Notes under the pieces: generated by a model
What the model was told of the DNA's origin: nothing
Databases searched by the model: none
Seen by the model: the letters and a program-made list of their open reading frames with translations, nothing else
Shown: positions 1-8,617 of the stretch, piece after piece
How positions within the stretch are numbered: the first letter of the stretch is position 1
Layout: each line of letters opens with the position of its first letter
Position numbers and translations under genes: made by a program
From: JAXGYV01 sp040772045
Lineage (GTDB): Bacteria; Actinomycetota; Thermoleophilia; UBA2241
Direction of reading: 5' to 3'
Assembly: GCA_040772045.1 (NCBI GenBank)
Contig: JAXGYV010000001.1
Location: 248,001 to 312,000 of the forward strand
DNA length: 64,000 nucleotides

Positions 1-576
1 GTTATAGCCAGGGCACAGCACGATCTGCAGGTGCAGGTGGATGCCCGCGGCCGCCAGGCGCAGCAGGCGGGCGCGAGACCTCGTCGCGGGCGCGCCCATG
101 AGCCGCGCCCGCCGCGCGTCGTCCCAGTCGTGCAGCGACACGTACAGCGGCGAGAGGCGTAGCGCCTCGATGCGCGCCACATCGGCTTCCGAGAGGTTCG
201 TCAGCGTGACGAAGCTTCCGGCGAGAAAGCTCAGGCGGTAGTCGTCGTCCTTCACCGAGAGAGAGGCCCGTAGCCCAGGCGGTACCTGGTCGACGAAACA
301 GAAGCGACACTCATTGACGCAGCGCCGCACGGGCACCCCCAAACCGTCGCGCAACACGATGCCATGGGGCTCACCGCGCCCCAGCACCACGACGATGCGC
401 CGGCGAGCGCCATCTCGTTCCGCGATCAGCTCGAAACCTCCGTCGGCGGCGGCGAGCTCCAGATCCAGTACGTCCTCGGGTATCTGGCCGTTGATCGCCA
501 CGATCCGGTCGTCGGCGCACAGCCCGGCGGCACTGGCCGGCCCTGCAACGCTCACTACCCGCAGACCGCGAAGCAC
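1..576 (-). CDS. DUF512-family PDZ/radical-SAM protein, 3' part cut by window edge
   Basis: The first 192 codons of a minus-strand gene are present and the rest lies left of the window. Translation from a GTG at 576 begins with a PDZ-like segment (about residues 1-60, with GPASAAGL). A cysteine cluster follows in RRCVNECRFCFVDQ, then DDDYRLSFLAGSFVTLTN, both hallmarks of the DUF512 radical-SAM family. The cysteines should ligate a 4Fe-4S cluster. The biochemical function of the family is not settled. The start lies 1 base past the ispH stop, so this is the last visible gene of the aromatic/ispH operon. Family assignment is firm and the start is moderately supported. Confidence 0.85.
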   Translation of the reverse strand, partial: MLRGLRVVSVAGPASAAGLCADDRIVAINGQIPEDVLDLELAAADGGFELIAERDGARRRIVVVLGRGEPHGIVLRDGLGVPVRRCVNECRFCFVDQVPPGLRASLSVKDDDYRLSFLAGSFVTLTNLSEADVARIEALRLSPLYVSLHDWDDARRARLMGAPATRSRARLLRLAAAGIHLHLQIVLCPGYN

Positions 577-577
577 C

Positions 578-1504
578 CTACGCCTTCGCGGCACGGCGCA
601 GCACCGCCTCGACCACGGCTTCGATCTCCTCATCGGGAGTCGAAGCGCCAGCGGTAATACCCACGCTGTCTACTCCCTGCAGCCACTCGGACTGGATCTC
701 TTGCGCACACTCCACATGGTAGGTGCGATGCTGAATCTCGCGGCACAGAGCCGCCAGCCGCCGCGTGTTGGCGCTGTTGCGACCGCCGACGACCAGCACC
801 AGCTGAACCTCGCCGGCGACCTCGCAGGCCGCCTCCTGCCGCTGCTGGGTAGCCTCGCAGATGGTGTTGTATACGAGCGTCTCCCGGCCAAGCGGCGCCA
901 GGGCGCTGGCCAGGCGGCTCAGGCTCGCGTAGGACTGCGTCGTCTGCACGACCACGCCGATCCGCAGCCCGCGCAGCGCCGCCCGGTCGAGCTGTACCGG
1001 ATCCTCGACGACCACCGACGCGGGGCCGGCGCACGCAGCCAAGCCGGCCACCTCGGGGTGGTCGCGCTCACCGAGGACGACCACCACGTAGCCAGCATCG
1101 CGCAAGGCCGCCGCCTTTCGCTGCGCGACCGTTACGAACGGACAGGTTGCATCCACCACCACCAAGCCGCGACGGCGAGCCTCCTGGATCACCGCCGGCG
1201 GCACACCATGCGTGCGGACGACCACCGTCCCCGCGGCGATGGCATCGAGATCGTCGACGGCGCTCACACCACGCGCGGCGAGCTCGTTGACCACCGCCGG
1301 ATTGTGAATGATGGGGCCCAGAGTGGCGATGGGGGTCCGTGAGGAGAGCAGCGCGTTCTCTGTGATCTGTAAGGCGCGTTCCACGCCGTAGCAATAGCCA
1401 GCCGATCGCGCCACGATCACCGTCAGGCGGCCGGCGCGCAGACGGCGCTCGCCGCGGCGGCGCTCGCGCTCCGCTCTGCCTCGTTCTGCCTCAGAGCTCG
1501 GCAT
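578..1504 (-). CDS. ispH: 4-hydroxy-3-methylbut-2-enyl diphosphate reductase
   Basis: IspH (LytB) reduces HMBPP to IPP and DMAPP with a 4Fe-4S cluster, the last step of the MEP isoprenoid pathway. The three cluster cysteines are visible in SAGYCYGVERA (about residue 38), VDATCPFV and NTICEATQQRQ. The substrate-binding motifs THGVPP and GGRNSANTRRL are also present. The ATG at 1504 overlaps the end of plsC by 14 bases and gives an arginine/glutamate-rich leader of about 28 residues that the family normally lacks. A GTG at the VIVARSAGYC segment would give a family-sized start but has no obvious ribosome site. Function is secure; the start is uncertain. Confidence 0.93.
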   Translation of the reverse strand: MPSSEAERGRAERERRRGERRLRAGRLTVIVARSAGYCYGVERALQITENALLSSRTPIATLGPIIHNPAVVNELAARGVSAVDDLDAIAAGTVVVRTHGVPPAVIQEARRRGLVVVDATCPFVTVAQRKAAALRDAGYVVVVLGERDHPEVAGLAACAGPASVVVEDPVQLDRAALRGLRIGVVVQTTQSYASLSRLASALAPLGRETLVYNTICEATQQRQEAACEVAGEVQLVLVVGGRNSANTRRLAALCREIQHRTYHVECAQEIQSEWLQGVDSVGITAGASTPDEEIEAVVEAVLRRAAKA

Positions 1505-2141
1505 ACAGCGCCGCCACCTGTGCGCGGATCATCTCCGCCGCCGCCGCGTAGCGTTCGCTGCCACGCCCGGGCACACTGGACAGATCCATGGGCGCCCCCA
1601 CCGCCACGCGAACGCGCGGGAAGCGCGGCAGCTTGTGACGCGCCATCTGCCGCGTACCGCGCACAGCAATCGGCACCACCGGCGCGCCGCTGCGCGCCGC
1701 GAGCATGGCGATCCCCGGGTGGAACGGGTGGATCTCGTCGTCGTGGAAGCGAGTACCCTCGGGGAACATCAGCAGTACCCCGCCGCGAGCCACGATGCTG
1801 AGGGAGACACGCAACGCCTCGATGTCTCCCTTTCCGCGATGGATAGGGAACGCGCCCAACCTGCTGACAACCTCGCGCGAGAGCCAGGACTCGAACAGCT
1901 CTACTTTGGCCATCGGGCGTACGGGGCGCTCTAGCGGCATGGCGGCGAAGATGGGATCCCACCAGCTCTTGTGCGAGACCGCCAGAATCACTCCGCCCTC
2001 GCGCGGGAGCAGATGACCACCGCGAGCCGTATAGCGGTAGAGCGGCGCGATGAGCACCCGGCAGAGCACGCGCAAGACCGCGTACAGCGGCGGATCGCCG
2101 CGTCCGCGCAGCGGCGCGCCGTGCAGGGGCCGCCGCTTCAT
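1491..2141 (-). CDS. plsC: 1-acyl-sn-glycerol-3-phosphate acyltransferase (PlsC family)
   Basis: This 216-residue membrane-associated acyltransferase should acylate lysophosphatidic acid to phosphatidic acid in phospholipid synthesis. The HX4D catalytic box is present as SHKSWWDP, and the glycerophosphate-binding box as MFPEGTRFHDDE. A third conserved block, PVVPIAVRGTRQM, follows. An N-terminal hydrophobic stretch (about residues 18-36) could anchor it in the membrane. Its ATG overlaps the cmk stop by 4 bases (ATGA), so translation is probably coupled. Cmk-PlsC-IspH is a common bacterial gene order. Acyl-chain preference cannot be read from sequence. Confidence 0.92.
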   Translation of the reverse strand: MKRRPLHGAPLRGRGDPPLYAVLRVLCRVLIAPLYRYTARGGHLLPREGGVILAVSHKSWWDPIFAAMPLERPVRPMAKVELFESWLSREVVSRLGAFPIHRGKGDIEALRVSLSIVARGGVLLMFPEGTRFHDDEIHPFHPGIAMLAARSGAPVVPIAVRGTRQMARHKLPRFPRVRVAVGAPMDLSSVPGRGSERYAAAAEMIRAQVAALYAEL

Positions 2142-2803
2142 GGGCGGCCGTCCAGCCGCTCGCGGACCAGGTGCTCAAGTGTAGCGACCACTTCCTCGAT
2201 CCCCATACCCGACGTATCTACCTCCACCGCATCGGCGGCTTGCCGTAACGGCGATACGGCGCGGCCGGAGTCAAAGCGATCGCGCGCCTCGATAGCCGCG
2301 AGCGTCTCCTCCGCCGTGCTGTGCTCGCCCTTGGCCGCCAGTTCCGTGCGTCGCCGTTCGGCGCGAACCCGCGGCGAGGCCACGAGAAACACCTTGACGG
2401 CCGCTTGCGGAAACACGACCGTCCCGATGTCTCGCCCTTCGATCACCACATCGCGGCCGACGGCCACGCGCCGCTGCTCGGCCACTAAGAGCTCGCGCAC
2501 CTCCCCGTGCGCCGACACCTCCGAGACAGCGGCCGACACCGACGGATGTCTAATCTCCTCGCTCACATCCCCGTCGCGCGCCAGCACCCGCCCGTCGGCC
2601 GTGAATCCGATACGGGCCGTGCGCGCCAGGGCCGCGAGCGACGGACCATCGTCGAGGGCCACCCCCTCACGCAGCGCCAGAAACGCCAGCGCGCGATACA
2701 TAGCTCCCGTGTCGAGGTAGAGATACCCCAAACGATCGGCCAGAAGCCTGGCCACCGTACTCTTGCCCGCGCCCGCGGGTCCGTCGATGGCGACCACGGT
2801 CAT
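2138..2803 (-). CDS. cmk: (d)CMP kinase
   Basis: Cytidylate kinase phosphorylates CMP and dCMP with ATP. The protein is 221 residues, a normal length. It opens with the P-loop AIDGPAGAGKSTVARLLA and the conserved YLDTGAMYRA. It also has the family's EGRDIGTVVFPQA block and the LID-region RR..EL and DRFDS residues. The reading frame stays open far upstream through aroA, but the ATG at 2803 overlaps the aroA stop by 4 bases and is the homologous start. The upstream extension is an artefact of high GC. Confidence 0.95.
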   Translation of the reverse strand: MTVVAIDGPAGAGKSTVARLLADRLGYLYLDTGAMYRALAFLALREGVALDDGPSLAALARTARIGFTADGRVLARDGDVSEEIRHPSVSAAVSEVSAHGEVRELLVAEQRRVAVGRDVVIEGRDIGTVVFPQAAVKVFLVASPRVRAERRRTELAAKGEHSTAEETLAAIEARDRFDSGRAVSPLRQAADAVEVDTSGMGIEEVVATLEHLVRERLDGRP

Positions 2804-4095
2804 GAGGAGAGCACGCTCCCCACGGTCTGTTCGAAGTTGGGGAACGAGATACCCGCGGCGGCGAACCCGTCGACCGTGACGCCATCGGGCGCGGCCAAGC
2901 CGGCCACGGCTCCCAGAAGAGCCAGCCGATGATCGCCGTGGCTCTCGATACGTCCGCCCCGCAGCCGCCGACCCTGGACCCACAGCGTGTCCTCGTCGGC
3001 CTCGGCGTGCCCTCCGAGGGCGGTAAGGATGCGCACGATGGCGGCCAACCGATCGCTCTCTTTGGCGCGCAAGTCGCGCACGCCGTGGATCACCGTGTCC
3101 CCCTCGGCGAAGCTCGCCAGCAGGCCCAGCAACGTGACTTCGTCGATCATGGCCGCCGTCTCCTGGGCCGTGACGCAGACTGCGCCGAGCCGCGAGAAGG
3201 CCGCGCACAGCACGCCGCGCGGCTCGCCACCGACCGAGGAGGTAGCCTCCCAGGAGACACGACCACCCATACGGCGAATGACCTCGAACAGCCCTAATCT
3301 CGTGGGATTGAGCCCCACATCCGCGATCTCGATCTCCGATCCCTCTACCACCAGGGCCGCGGCTGCCAGGAAGGCTGCCGACGACGGATCTCCGGGTACC
3401 GCCACCCGGTCGAGATGCAGCGCCGGCACCCCCGTGAGCGACACGGTCGCGTCGCGGCATCGTACCGGAACGCCGGCGGCGGCCAGCATGCGCTCCGTGT
3501 GATCGCGCGTTGGCAGCGGCTCGGCGACGGTGGTCTCGCCGTCGCAGTACAGACCCGCCAGCAGCACGCAGGACTTCACCTGTGCGCTCGCCACCGGCGG
3601 TCGGTACGAGATGGGCGTTACTGAGCCCCCGGTGATGGTGAGCGGCGCGAACTGGCCCTCGCGCGCCGCGATGCGCACACCCATGGCCCGCAGGGGCTCC
3701 ACCACACGCCCCATGGGTCGCCGGCGCAGCGACTGGTCGCCGTCGAGCACGAAGCGGCCGTGCTGACCGGCCAGCACGCCCGCCAGCAAGCGCATCCCCG
3801 TGCCCGAATTGCCGGCGTTGAGCGACCTGTCGGGCGCTCGCAGGCCACGCAGCCCCACACCGTGGATCACGGCCGGCCCGGTGCCCACATTCAGGCCGTC
3901 GACGCGCACGCCGAGATCGGCGATCATACCAGCAGTGGTCAAGGGATCGCCGGCCCATACCGGCGTGACGATCTCCACCGGTCCGTCGCAGAGAGCACCG
4001 ATTACCAGCGCCCGCTGCATGATCGACTTGTCCGAGGGCACACGAACGCGGCCGCGCAGCGGCCCGGAGGGGCAAAACCGGCGCGCTCCGCTCAC
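2800..4095 (-). CDS. aroA: 3-phosphoshikimate 1-carboxyvinyltransferase (EPSP synthase)
   Basis: EPSP synthase joins PEP to shikimate-3-phosphate, the sixth shikimate-pathway step. The 431-residue protein shows VPSDKSIMQRAL near the start, LNAGNSGTGMRLLAG (the PEP/glyphosate loop with its glycine retained), RRPMGRVVEPL, and LRAKESDRLA near the C terminus. The usual DKSISHR segment reads DKSIMQR, an uncommon His-to-Gln change. Four-base ATGA overlaps with tyrA before it and cmk after it place it inside a translationally coupled operon. Confidence 0.95.
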   Translation of the reverse strand: MSGARRFCPSGPLRGRVRVPSDKSIMQRALVIGALCDGPVEIVTPVWAGDPLTTAGMIADLGVRVDGLNVGTGPAVIHGVGLRGLRAPDRSLNAGNSGTGMRLLAGVLAGQHGRFVLDGDQSLRRRPMGRVVEPLRAMGVRIAAREGQFAPLTITGGSVTPISYRPPVASAQVKSCVLLAGLYCDGETTVAEPLPTRDHTERMLAAAGVPVRCRDATVSLTGVPALHLDRVAVPGDPSSAAFLAAAALVVEGSEIEIADVGLNPTRLGLFEVIRRMGGRVSWEATSSVGGEPRGVLCAAFSRLGAVCVTAQETAAMIDEVTLLGLLASFAEGDTVIHGVRDLRAKESDRLAAIVRILTALGGHAEADEDTLWVQGRRLRGGRIESHGDHRLALLGAVAGLAAPDGVTVDGFAAAGISFPNFEQTVGSVLSS

Positions 4096-5216
4096 GGACT
4101 CTCTCCGGCGACCCCGGAGACGGCCTCATAGCCCAATTCAGCGAGCACCGCCTGCGCCCGTTCGCACACATCGGCGCCCAGCACGTACACGGTGAGCGTG
4201 CCGCCCAACTCCACGCTCTCGTGGTGCAGCGAAAGGTCCTCGATGTTGATGGCGGCGTCGCCCAGAGCCACCATGATCTCGCGCAGCACGCCGGGGCGAT
4301 CCGCGATGCGCACCACCAGACGATGCAGGTCCGCGGGCGCGAGACTGCGCTCGACCAGCATGCGCTCGCGCTGCTGCGCGGCGTGACGGATGCTGGCCGT
4401 GAGCCGCGGTTCGTCGCCCGCTTCGAGCGCCGCCGTGATCTCCTCCAGTCGAGCGCGGAACTCGCGCAGCACCGCGAGGAGCGCCTCGCGATTCTCGGTG
4501 AAGATGTCTGTCCAAACGCGGGCGTTGGCTCCCGCCACCCGCGTCATATCCCGAAAGCTCGGGCCCGCACTCAGCAGAGCGTCGCGCGCCCCTGCGTGCT
4601 CGCCCGCCTGCGACATGAGCGCGTTGGCCACCACGTGCGGGAGATGGCTCACCAGCGCCATCAGGCGATCGTGTTCCAGAGGATCCACGGCAAAGGGGCG
4701 CGCACCGATGTCGCGGACGAACCCGTAGAGGAGCTCGACCGCGTCCGGATCGACGTGCGCACCGGGAGTCAGGAAATAGGTTGCTCCACGGTACAGCGAT
4801 GCCGTCGCGTGCGCCACGCCCGCCGTCTCGGCTCCGCACAGAGGATGCCCCCCTACGAACCGTCGCTGCTGTTCTCGACTGAGGGCGGCCATCAGCCCGC
4901 CTTTGGTGGAACCTACGTCGCTGACCACCGCGTCCGACCTGGTGGCCGCCAACGCCTGTTTCACATGGTCGGCGATAACCCGCACCGGGGTGGCCACAAA
5001 GACGAGGTCGGCCGGCTCGCACGCGGCCGCCAGCGAGCCGCACGCCTCGGTGATGGCGCCCTTCCGCAAGGCCAGCTGCAACGTCTGGGGATTGCGACTG
5101 TACCCCAGGACGCGCCGTACGCCGGCGGACGCCTGCGCCGCCATGCCGAGAGAACCACCCATGAGGCCGACGCCCAAAATGGCCACGGTCAGGGGGGACG
5201 ACGGCGCGTGAGCCAC
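4092..5216 (-). CDS. tyrA: Prephenate dehydrogenase with C-terminal ACT domain
   Basis: TyrA oxidatively decarboxylates prephenate to 4-hydroxyphenylpyruvate with NAD(P)+, committing flux to tyrosine. The Rossmann motif ILGVGLMGGSLG is at the N terminus, followed by SDVGSTKGG, the catalytic-histidine segment GGHPLCGAETAG and VSHLPHVVANAL. A C-terminal ACT domain (about the last 80 residues, starting at LHRLVVRIADRPGVL) suggests feedback control by an aromatic amino acid. A GTG at 5225 is in frame, but GTG at 5216 sits 8 bases after GAGGGG and is preferred. That start leaves 12 bases to the aroF stop. The stop overlaps aroA by 4 bases. Confidence 0.94.
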   Translation of the reverse strand: MAHAPSSPLTVAILGVGLMGGSLGMAAQASAGVRRVLGYSRNPQTLQLALRKGAITEACGSLAAACEPADLVFVATPVRVIADHVKQALAATRSDAVVSDVGSTKGGLMAALSREQQRRFVGGHPLCGAETAGVAHATASLYRGATYFLTPGAHVDPDAVELLYGFVRDIGARPFAVDPLEHDRLMALVSHLPHVVANALMSQAGEHAGARDALLSAGPSFRDMTRVAGANARVWTDIFTENREALLAVLREFRARLEEITAALEAGDEPRLTASIRHAAQQRERMLVERSLAPADLHRLVVRIADRPGVLREIMVALGDAAINIEDLSLHHESVELGGTLTVYVLGADVCERAQAVLAELGYEAVSGVAGESP

Positions 5217-5228
5217 GTGCCACACCCC

Positions 5229-6245
5229 TCAGGAGATACTCTTGCCTACGAACTCGACGAGCTCGCGTACGTGCGCGGCGTACTCCCCAAAAGCGCGGGT
5301 GGGCACCGACTGGGGGCCGTCGCAGAGCGCTGTCTCGGGACTCGGGTGCGTCTCGACAATGATGCCGTCGGCGCCGCACACAACGGCCGCCAGCGACAGC
5401 GGCAAGACCAGATCGAGCCGGCCCGCGGAATGGCTGGGATCCACCACCACCGGCAGATGGCTCGCCAACTTGATAACCGGTACCGCGCTAATGTCGAGCG
5501 TGTTCCGCGTCGCTGTCTCGAACGTACGGATGCCGCGCTCGCAGAGGATCACTTCCCGATTTCCCTCTTTGACCACGTACTCCGCCGCCATGAGCAGCTC
5601 CTCGATGGTCGCCGCGGCACCGCGCTTGAGGAGCACGGGACGCTCGGCCTTACCCACCTCGGCCAGGAGCTGGAAGTTCTGCATGTTACGCGCCCCGATC
5701 TGGATGACATCCGCGTACTCGTGAACCAGCTCGAGATCGCGCGGGTCCATGAGTTCGGTCACCACGGGCAGTCCCGTACGCTCTCGAGCTTCGGCGAGCA
5801 GCTCTAGTCCCTCCCGACCCAGCCCTTGAAAGGCGTACGGCGAGGTGCGCGGCTTGAACGCGCCGCCACGCATCATGGAAGCGCCGGCGTCGCGCGCCGC
5901 CTCGGCCGCCTGCATGATCTGCCCGGGCGTCTCCACTGAGCAAGGTCCGGCGATGAGGGTGAACTGATTGCCCCCCACGCGCCGGCCGCGCACATCGATT
6001 ATGGTGTCCGCCGGATGGAACTCACGGCTCACGAGCTTGTACGGCTTGAGTACAGCCACCACACGCTCAACTCCGGGGAAAGCCTCGACAGGGAGTCCGG
6101 TGAGTACCTCCCGATCGCCGATGGCCCCCACGAGCGTTACGCGTTCGCCATGTGAGATGTGCGCGGTAGCGCCAACCTCCTCGATTCGAGCGACCACGTG
6201 GGCGATCTGTTCCTCGGTGGCGTCCTCGTGCATCACGATGATCAT
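5229..6245 (-). CDS. aroF: 3-deoxy-7-phosphoheptulonate synthase (DAHP synthase, AroA-I-beta type)
   Basis: DAHP synthase condenses PEP and erythrose-4-phosphate, the entry step of aromatic biosynthesis. Residues 1 to about 75 form the ferredoxin-like regulatory domain of the Thermotoga-type enzymes, opening MIIVMHEDATEEQI. The barrel carries IAGPCSVE, GGAFKPRTSPYAFQGLG, LLKRG and VDPSHSAGR. The longest frame adds 9 residues, but AGGAGG lies 7 bases before the ATG at 6245 and abuts the ATG at 6251, so 6245 is chosen (338 residues). The regulatory domain implies end-product inhibition, consistent with the ACT domain on TyrA. Confidence 0.95.
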   Translation of the reverse strand: MIIVMHEDATEEQIAHVVARIEEVGATAHISHGERVTLVGAIGDREVLTGLPVEAFPGVERVVAVLKPYKLVSREFHPADTIIDVRGRRVGGNQFTLIAGPCSVETPGQIMQAAEAARDAGASMMRGGAFKPRTSPYAFQGLGREGLELLAEARERTGLPVVTELMDPRDLELVHEYADVIQIGARNMQNFQLLAEVGKAERPVLLKRGAAATIEELLMAAEYVVKEGNREVILCERGIRTFETATRNTLDISAVPVIKLASHLPVVVDPSHSAGRLDLVLPLSLAAVVCGADGIIVETHPSPETALCDGPQSVPTRAFGEYAAHVRELVEFVGKSIS

Positions 6246-6247
6246 GC

Positions 6248-7369
6248 TCATCCCTCCTCCCTTCCACAGCACGCCGCATCCGGTTTCAACGATGCCAGCC
6301 GCTCGAGGAAGAAGTCGATCTCCTCACGAGTTCCTACGCTGACCCTCGCCCATCCCGGGCACCCCAAGGCGTTCCCGTCGCGGACGATAGCGCCCAGCGC
6401 CATGAGCATCTCGCAGATTTCCTCCTGTGGCCTACGTAACCCCTCGATGCTCACGAGGATGAAGTTCGCCTCGCTGGGCACTGTGGGACGGTCCAGAGCA
6501 GCCAGGCTGCGCCGCAGGTAGTCGCGCAGCTCCGCGTTCCGTGCCCTCCTGGCGAGCACCTGGTCCTGGTGTTTCAGTGCCTCCACGGCGGCGACTTGCG
6601 CCAATCGGTTCACATTGAAGGGCTGGCGCACTTTGTCTATGGCGGTCTTCAGTATGCTCGGCGCCAGCCCGTAACCGACCCTGAGGCCGCACAGGCCGTA
6701 GATCTTGGAGAACGTCCGCAGAATGAGCACGTTTGGCCGCTCGCGCTGCAGCGCGACGCTCGCCTGCCAGTCCTCACGCGTCACGAACTCGTTGTACGCC
6801 TCATCGAACACCACCAGTACGTCTTCCGGCACTTGGTCCAGCAGCTCCGCCAGCGCCGCCACGGGCGCGTAGCTCCCGGTCGGGTTATTGGGGTTACACA
6901 CGATGAGGATCTTGGTGCGCGGGGTGATCGCCGCGGCCATGGCGGAGAGATCGACGGTCAGATCGCGCAGGGGTACCGGCACCTCCCGCGCGCCGTGCAG
7001 GCGGCAGATGGTCGGATACAGGGAGAACGAGGGCGCGGGATACACCACCTCGTCCTCGGGTTCCAGCAGCGCCGCGCCCAGCAGAAGGAGTATCTCGCAA
7101 GATCCGTTGCCCACCACGATCTCTTCCGGACCCCGCCCGTAGTGCGCCGCCAAGGCCTCGCGCAGATCCGTACAGTGGCCATCGGGGTAGCGATTCAGCA
7201 CGTCCAGCGACGCCGCGATGACCGCCTTAACCTCGTCGAACGGCGGCAGCGGAAACTCGTTGGAGGCGAGCTTGACCACCTCGAATAAGCCGTAGCGTCG
7301 CATCACGAGCTCGAGCGGAGCCCCAGGCTCGTAGGCGACGATCTGCTCGAGGGCGGGATTGAACTTCAT
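6248..7369 (-). CDS. hisC: Histidinol-phosphate / aromatic-amino-acid aminotransferase family
   Basis: This 373-residue fold-type I PLP aminotransferase is closest in motifs to HisC. It has KLASNEFPLPP, YPDGHCTDLREALA, VCNPNNPTG, the PLP aspartate/tyrosine block FDEAYNEFV, the Schiff-base lysine in TFSKIYGLCGLRVGYG, and a C-terminal R in WARVSVGT. It sits between chorismate mutase and DAHP synthase, away from other his genes. Its job is therefore more likely, or also, transamination of 4-hydroxyphenylpyruvate or phenylpyruvate. ATG 7369 has GGAG 7 bases upstream; longer frames are shadows of aroH. Function as HisC, TyrB or both cannot be separated here. Confidence 0.9.
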   Translation of the reverse strand: MKFNPALEQIVAYEPGAPLELVMRRYGLFEVVKLASNEFPLPPFDEVKAVIAASLDVLNRYPDGHCTDLREALAAHYGRGPEEIVVGNGSCEILLLLGAALLEPEDEVVYPAPSFSLYPTICRLHGAREVPVPLRDLTVDLSAMAAAITPRTKILIVCNPNNPTGSYAPVAALAELLDQVPEDVLVVFDEAYNEFVTREDWQASVALQRERPNVLILRTFSKIYGLCGLRVGYGLAPSILKTAIDKVRQPFNVNRLAQVAAVEALKHQDQVLARRARNAELRDYLRRSLAALDRPTVPSEANFILVSIEGLRRPQEEICEMLMALGAIVRDGNALGCPGWARVSVGTREEIDFFLERLASLKPDAACCGREEG

Positions 7370-7373
7370 TGGC

Positions 7374-7745
7374 CTACTCCGGCAAGTCGAGACGCAACTG
7401 GCGAGCATCGCGGAGGTATACGTGCCGCACCTGCATCCCCTCGGGCACGTAGCAGTGCATGAGCACGCGGATGCAGCGAGCGATAGCGTCGCGCACGGGG
7501 ATCTCCTGGCAGCAGAGCAGTGGCGTGGCCGAGAGTCCCATCTCGCGCGCCGCCACCGCCGGAAAATCGGCCGATAAGTCTGGCGTGGCGGTGAAGAGCA
7601 CGCTGACGATGTCGGCCTGGCGAAGGTCGTTGCGCTCGAGGATGGCCGCGAGCAACTCGCCCGTACGACCACGAATCTCGGCACTCGTATCGGCGTCGAC
7701 CGTGGTGGCACCACGCACGGCCCGCAGTCTTGGAATGGCGTTCAT
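7374..7745 (-). CDS. aroH: Monofunctional chorismate mutase, AroH class
   Basis: This 123-residue protein of the trimeric AroH fold converts chorismate to prephenate. The family signature is nearly complete: RGATTVDADTSAEI at the N terminus, FTATPDLSADFPA in the middle, and RCIRVLMHCYVPEG at the C terminus. It is the first gene of the aromatic operon, with GGGGGAGT just before its ATG and hisC 4 bases after its stop. It lacks a fused dehydratase or dehydrogenase, so prephenate is passed to the TyrA encoded three genes downstream. Confidence 0.94.
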   Translation of the reverse strand: MNAIPRLRAVRGATTVDADTSAEIRGRTGELLAAILERNDLRQADIVSVLFTATPDLSADFPAVAAREMGLSATPLLCCQEIPVRDAIARCIRVLMHCYVPEGMQVRHVYLRDARQLRLDLPE

Positions 7746-7772
7746 ACTCCCCCGGAGTCAGCTGAGCGCATA

Positions 7773-7778
7773 AGTATA
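7773..7778 (-). promoter_or_regulatory. Candidate -10 element for the aroH operon
   Basis: On the minus strand the 50-base rluB-aroH gap contains TATACT, 27 bases before the aroH ATG. The same hexamer occurs before mreB and the 44683 gene. No good -35 hexamer is found at the expected distance, so this is only a candidate. Confidence 0.35.
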
Positions 7779-7795
7779 CACGTCGGTGGCGAGGC

Positions 7796-8617
7796 TCAGA
7801 CGGGGGTGTCGCCCTGCTGCGAGCGGTCTCGCAGCTCGGCCACCGCGTCGGCGGACAGACGTACCGGCTGCTCCTCGGGCTCCCCCAGCACGGCATCCTG
7901 CACGACTTCGCCCGCTCGCCGAAGAGCGTCGACCTCCTCGGCCGTTAGCGCACGGTGCTCTCCGACCGCCAGGCGCTTGTCTGAGAGCGGACCGTACCTG
8001 CGCCGGTGAAGCTCCTCGACCGGCAGGCCGAGGGCCTCGAACATCCGCCGCACCTGCCGCTTACGCCCCTCGCGCAGAAGCACCTCCACGAGTGCCGTCT
8101 TGTTGCTCTGTTTGATCAGACGCGCCTCGGCCGCGGATGCCAGCCCGTCCTCTAGCACAACCCCCGCACGCAACGCGCTCAGCGCCCGCTTGGACACACG
8201 CCCGCGCACGCGCGCGGTGTACGTCTTCGCCACGCCGTACCGCGGATGCATCAGGTAGTTCGCCAGTGGGCCATCGTTGGTGAGGACGATCAATCCTGTG
8301 GTGTCTACGTCCAACCGCCCCACGGGAAACAGCGTCCGACCATCGGGGACCATGTCCACCAACACCTTGTCCGCATGGGGATCGCTCCGTGTGGATGCCA
8401 CACCGCGCGGCTTGTTCACCAGCACGTAGCGCAGTTCGCGCAACACCGCCGTCTGACCCCCGACCTGCACCACTGCACCATCGGGCACTGGCTGCCGAGG
8501 AAAGGTAACCACCTCACCGTCGACCGTTACGGACTTGGCGCGCACCAGCTCGTCACAGCGTCGGCGCGAGCCAACGCCGGCACGAACCAGATAGATCACC
8601 AGTGGGAGCGCGCTCAT
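7796..8617 (-). CDS. rluB: 23S rRNA pseudouridine synthase, RluB/RsuA family
   Basis: This 273-residue enzyme should isomerise a uridine in 23S rRNA. Residues 1 to about 55 form an S4 RNA-binding domain, followed by LVNKPRGVAST and the catalytic-aspartate motif GRLDVDTTGLIVLTNDG. REGRKRQVRRMFEALG gives the family's C-terminal signature. A charged tail of about 50 residues follows. The ATG overlaps the scpB stop by 4 bases, making it the last gene of the parA-ftsZ-scpAB operon, a common neighbour of scpAB in Gram-positive lineages. Confidence 0.92.
   Translation of the reverse strand: MSALPLVIYLVRAGVGSRRRCDELVRAKSVTVDGEVVTFPRQPVPDGAVVQVGGQTAVLRELRYVLVNKPRGVASTRSDPHADKVLVDMVPDGRTLFPVGRLDVDTTGLIVLTNDGPLANYLMHPRYGVAKTYTARVRGRVSKRALSALRAGVVLEDGLASAAEARLIKQSNKTALVEVLLREGRKRQVRRMFEALGLPVEELHRRRYGPLSDKRLAVGEHRALTAEEVDALRRAGEVVQDAVLGEPEEQPVRLSADAVAELRDRSQQGDTPV

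Noticed and set aside
314..1342. Long plus-strand frame opposite DUF512 and ispH
   Set aside because: Composition is Arg/Pro/His-rich with no family motif; it mirrors conserved minus-strand codons. Similar antisense frames at 4221-5807, 15287-16771 and 26298-28058 were rejected for the same reason.
2138..4171. A 677-codon open frame that would fuse an N-terminal extension to cmk
   Set aside because: The extension is Arg/Gly-rich shadow of aroA in another frame; aroA and cmk each have complete family matches and an ATGA junction.
4955..4970. TGTTTCACATGG resembling half a parS site
   Set aside because: Only the left half matches TGTTTCACGTGAAACA, and it lies in the tyrA coding sequence; chance is likely.
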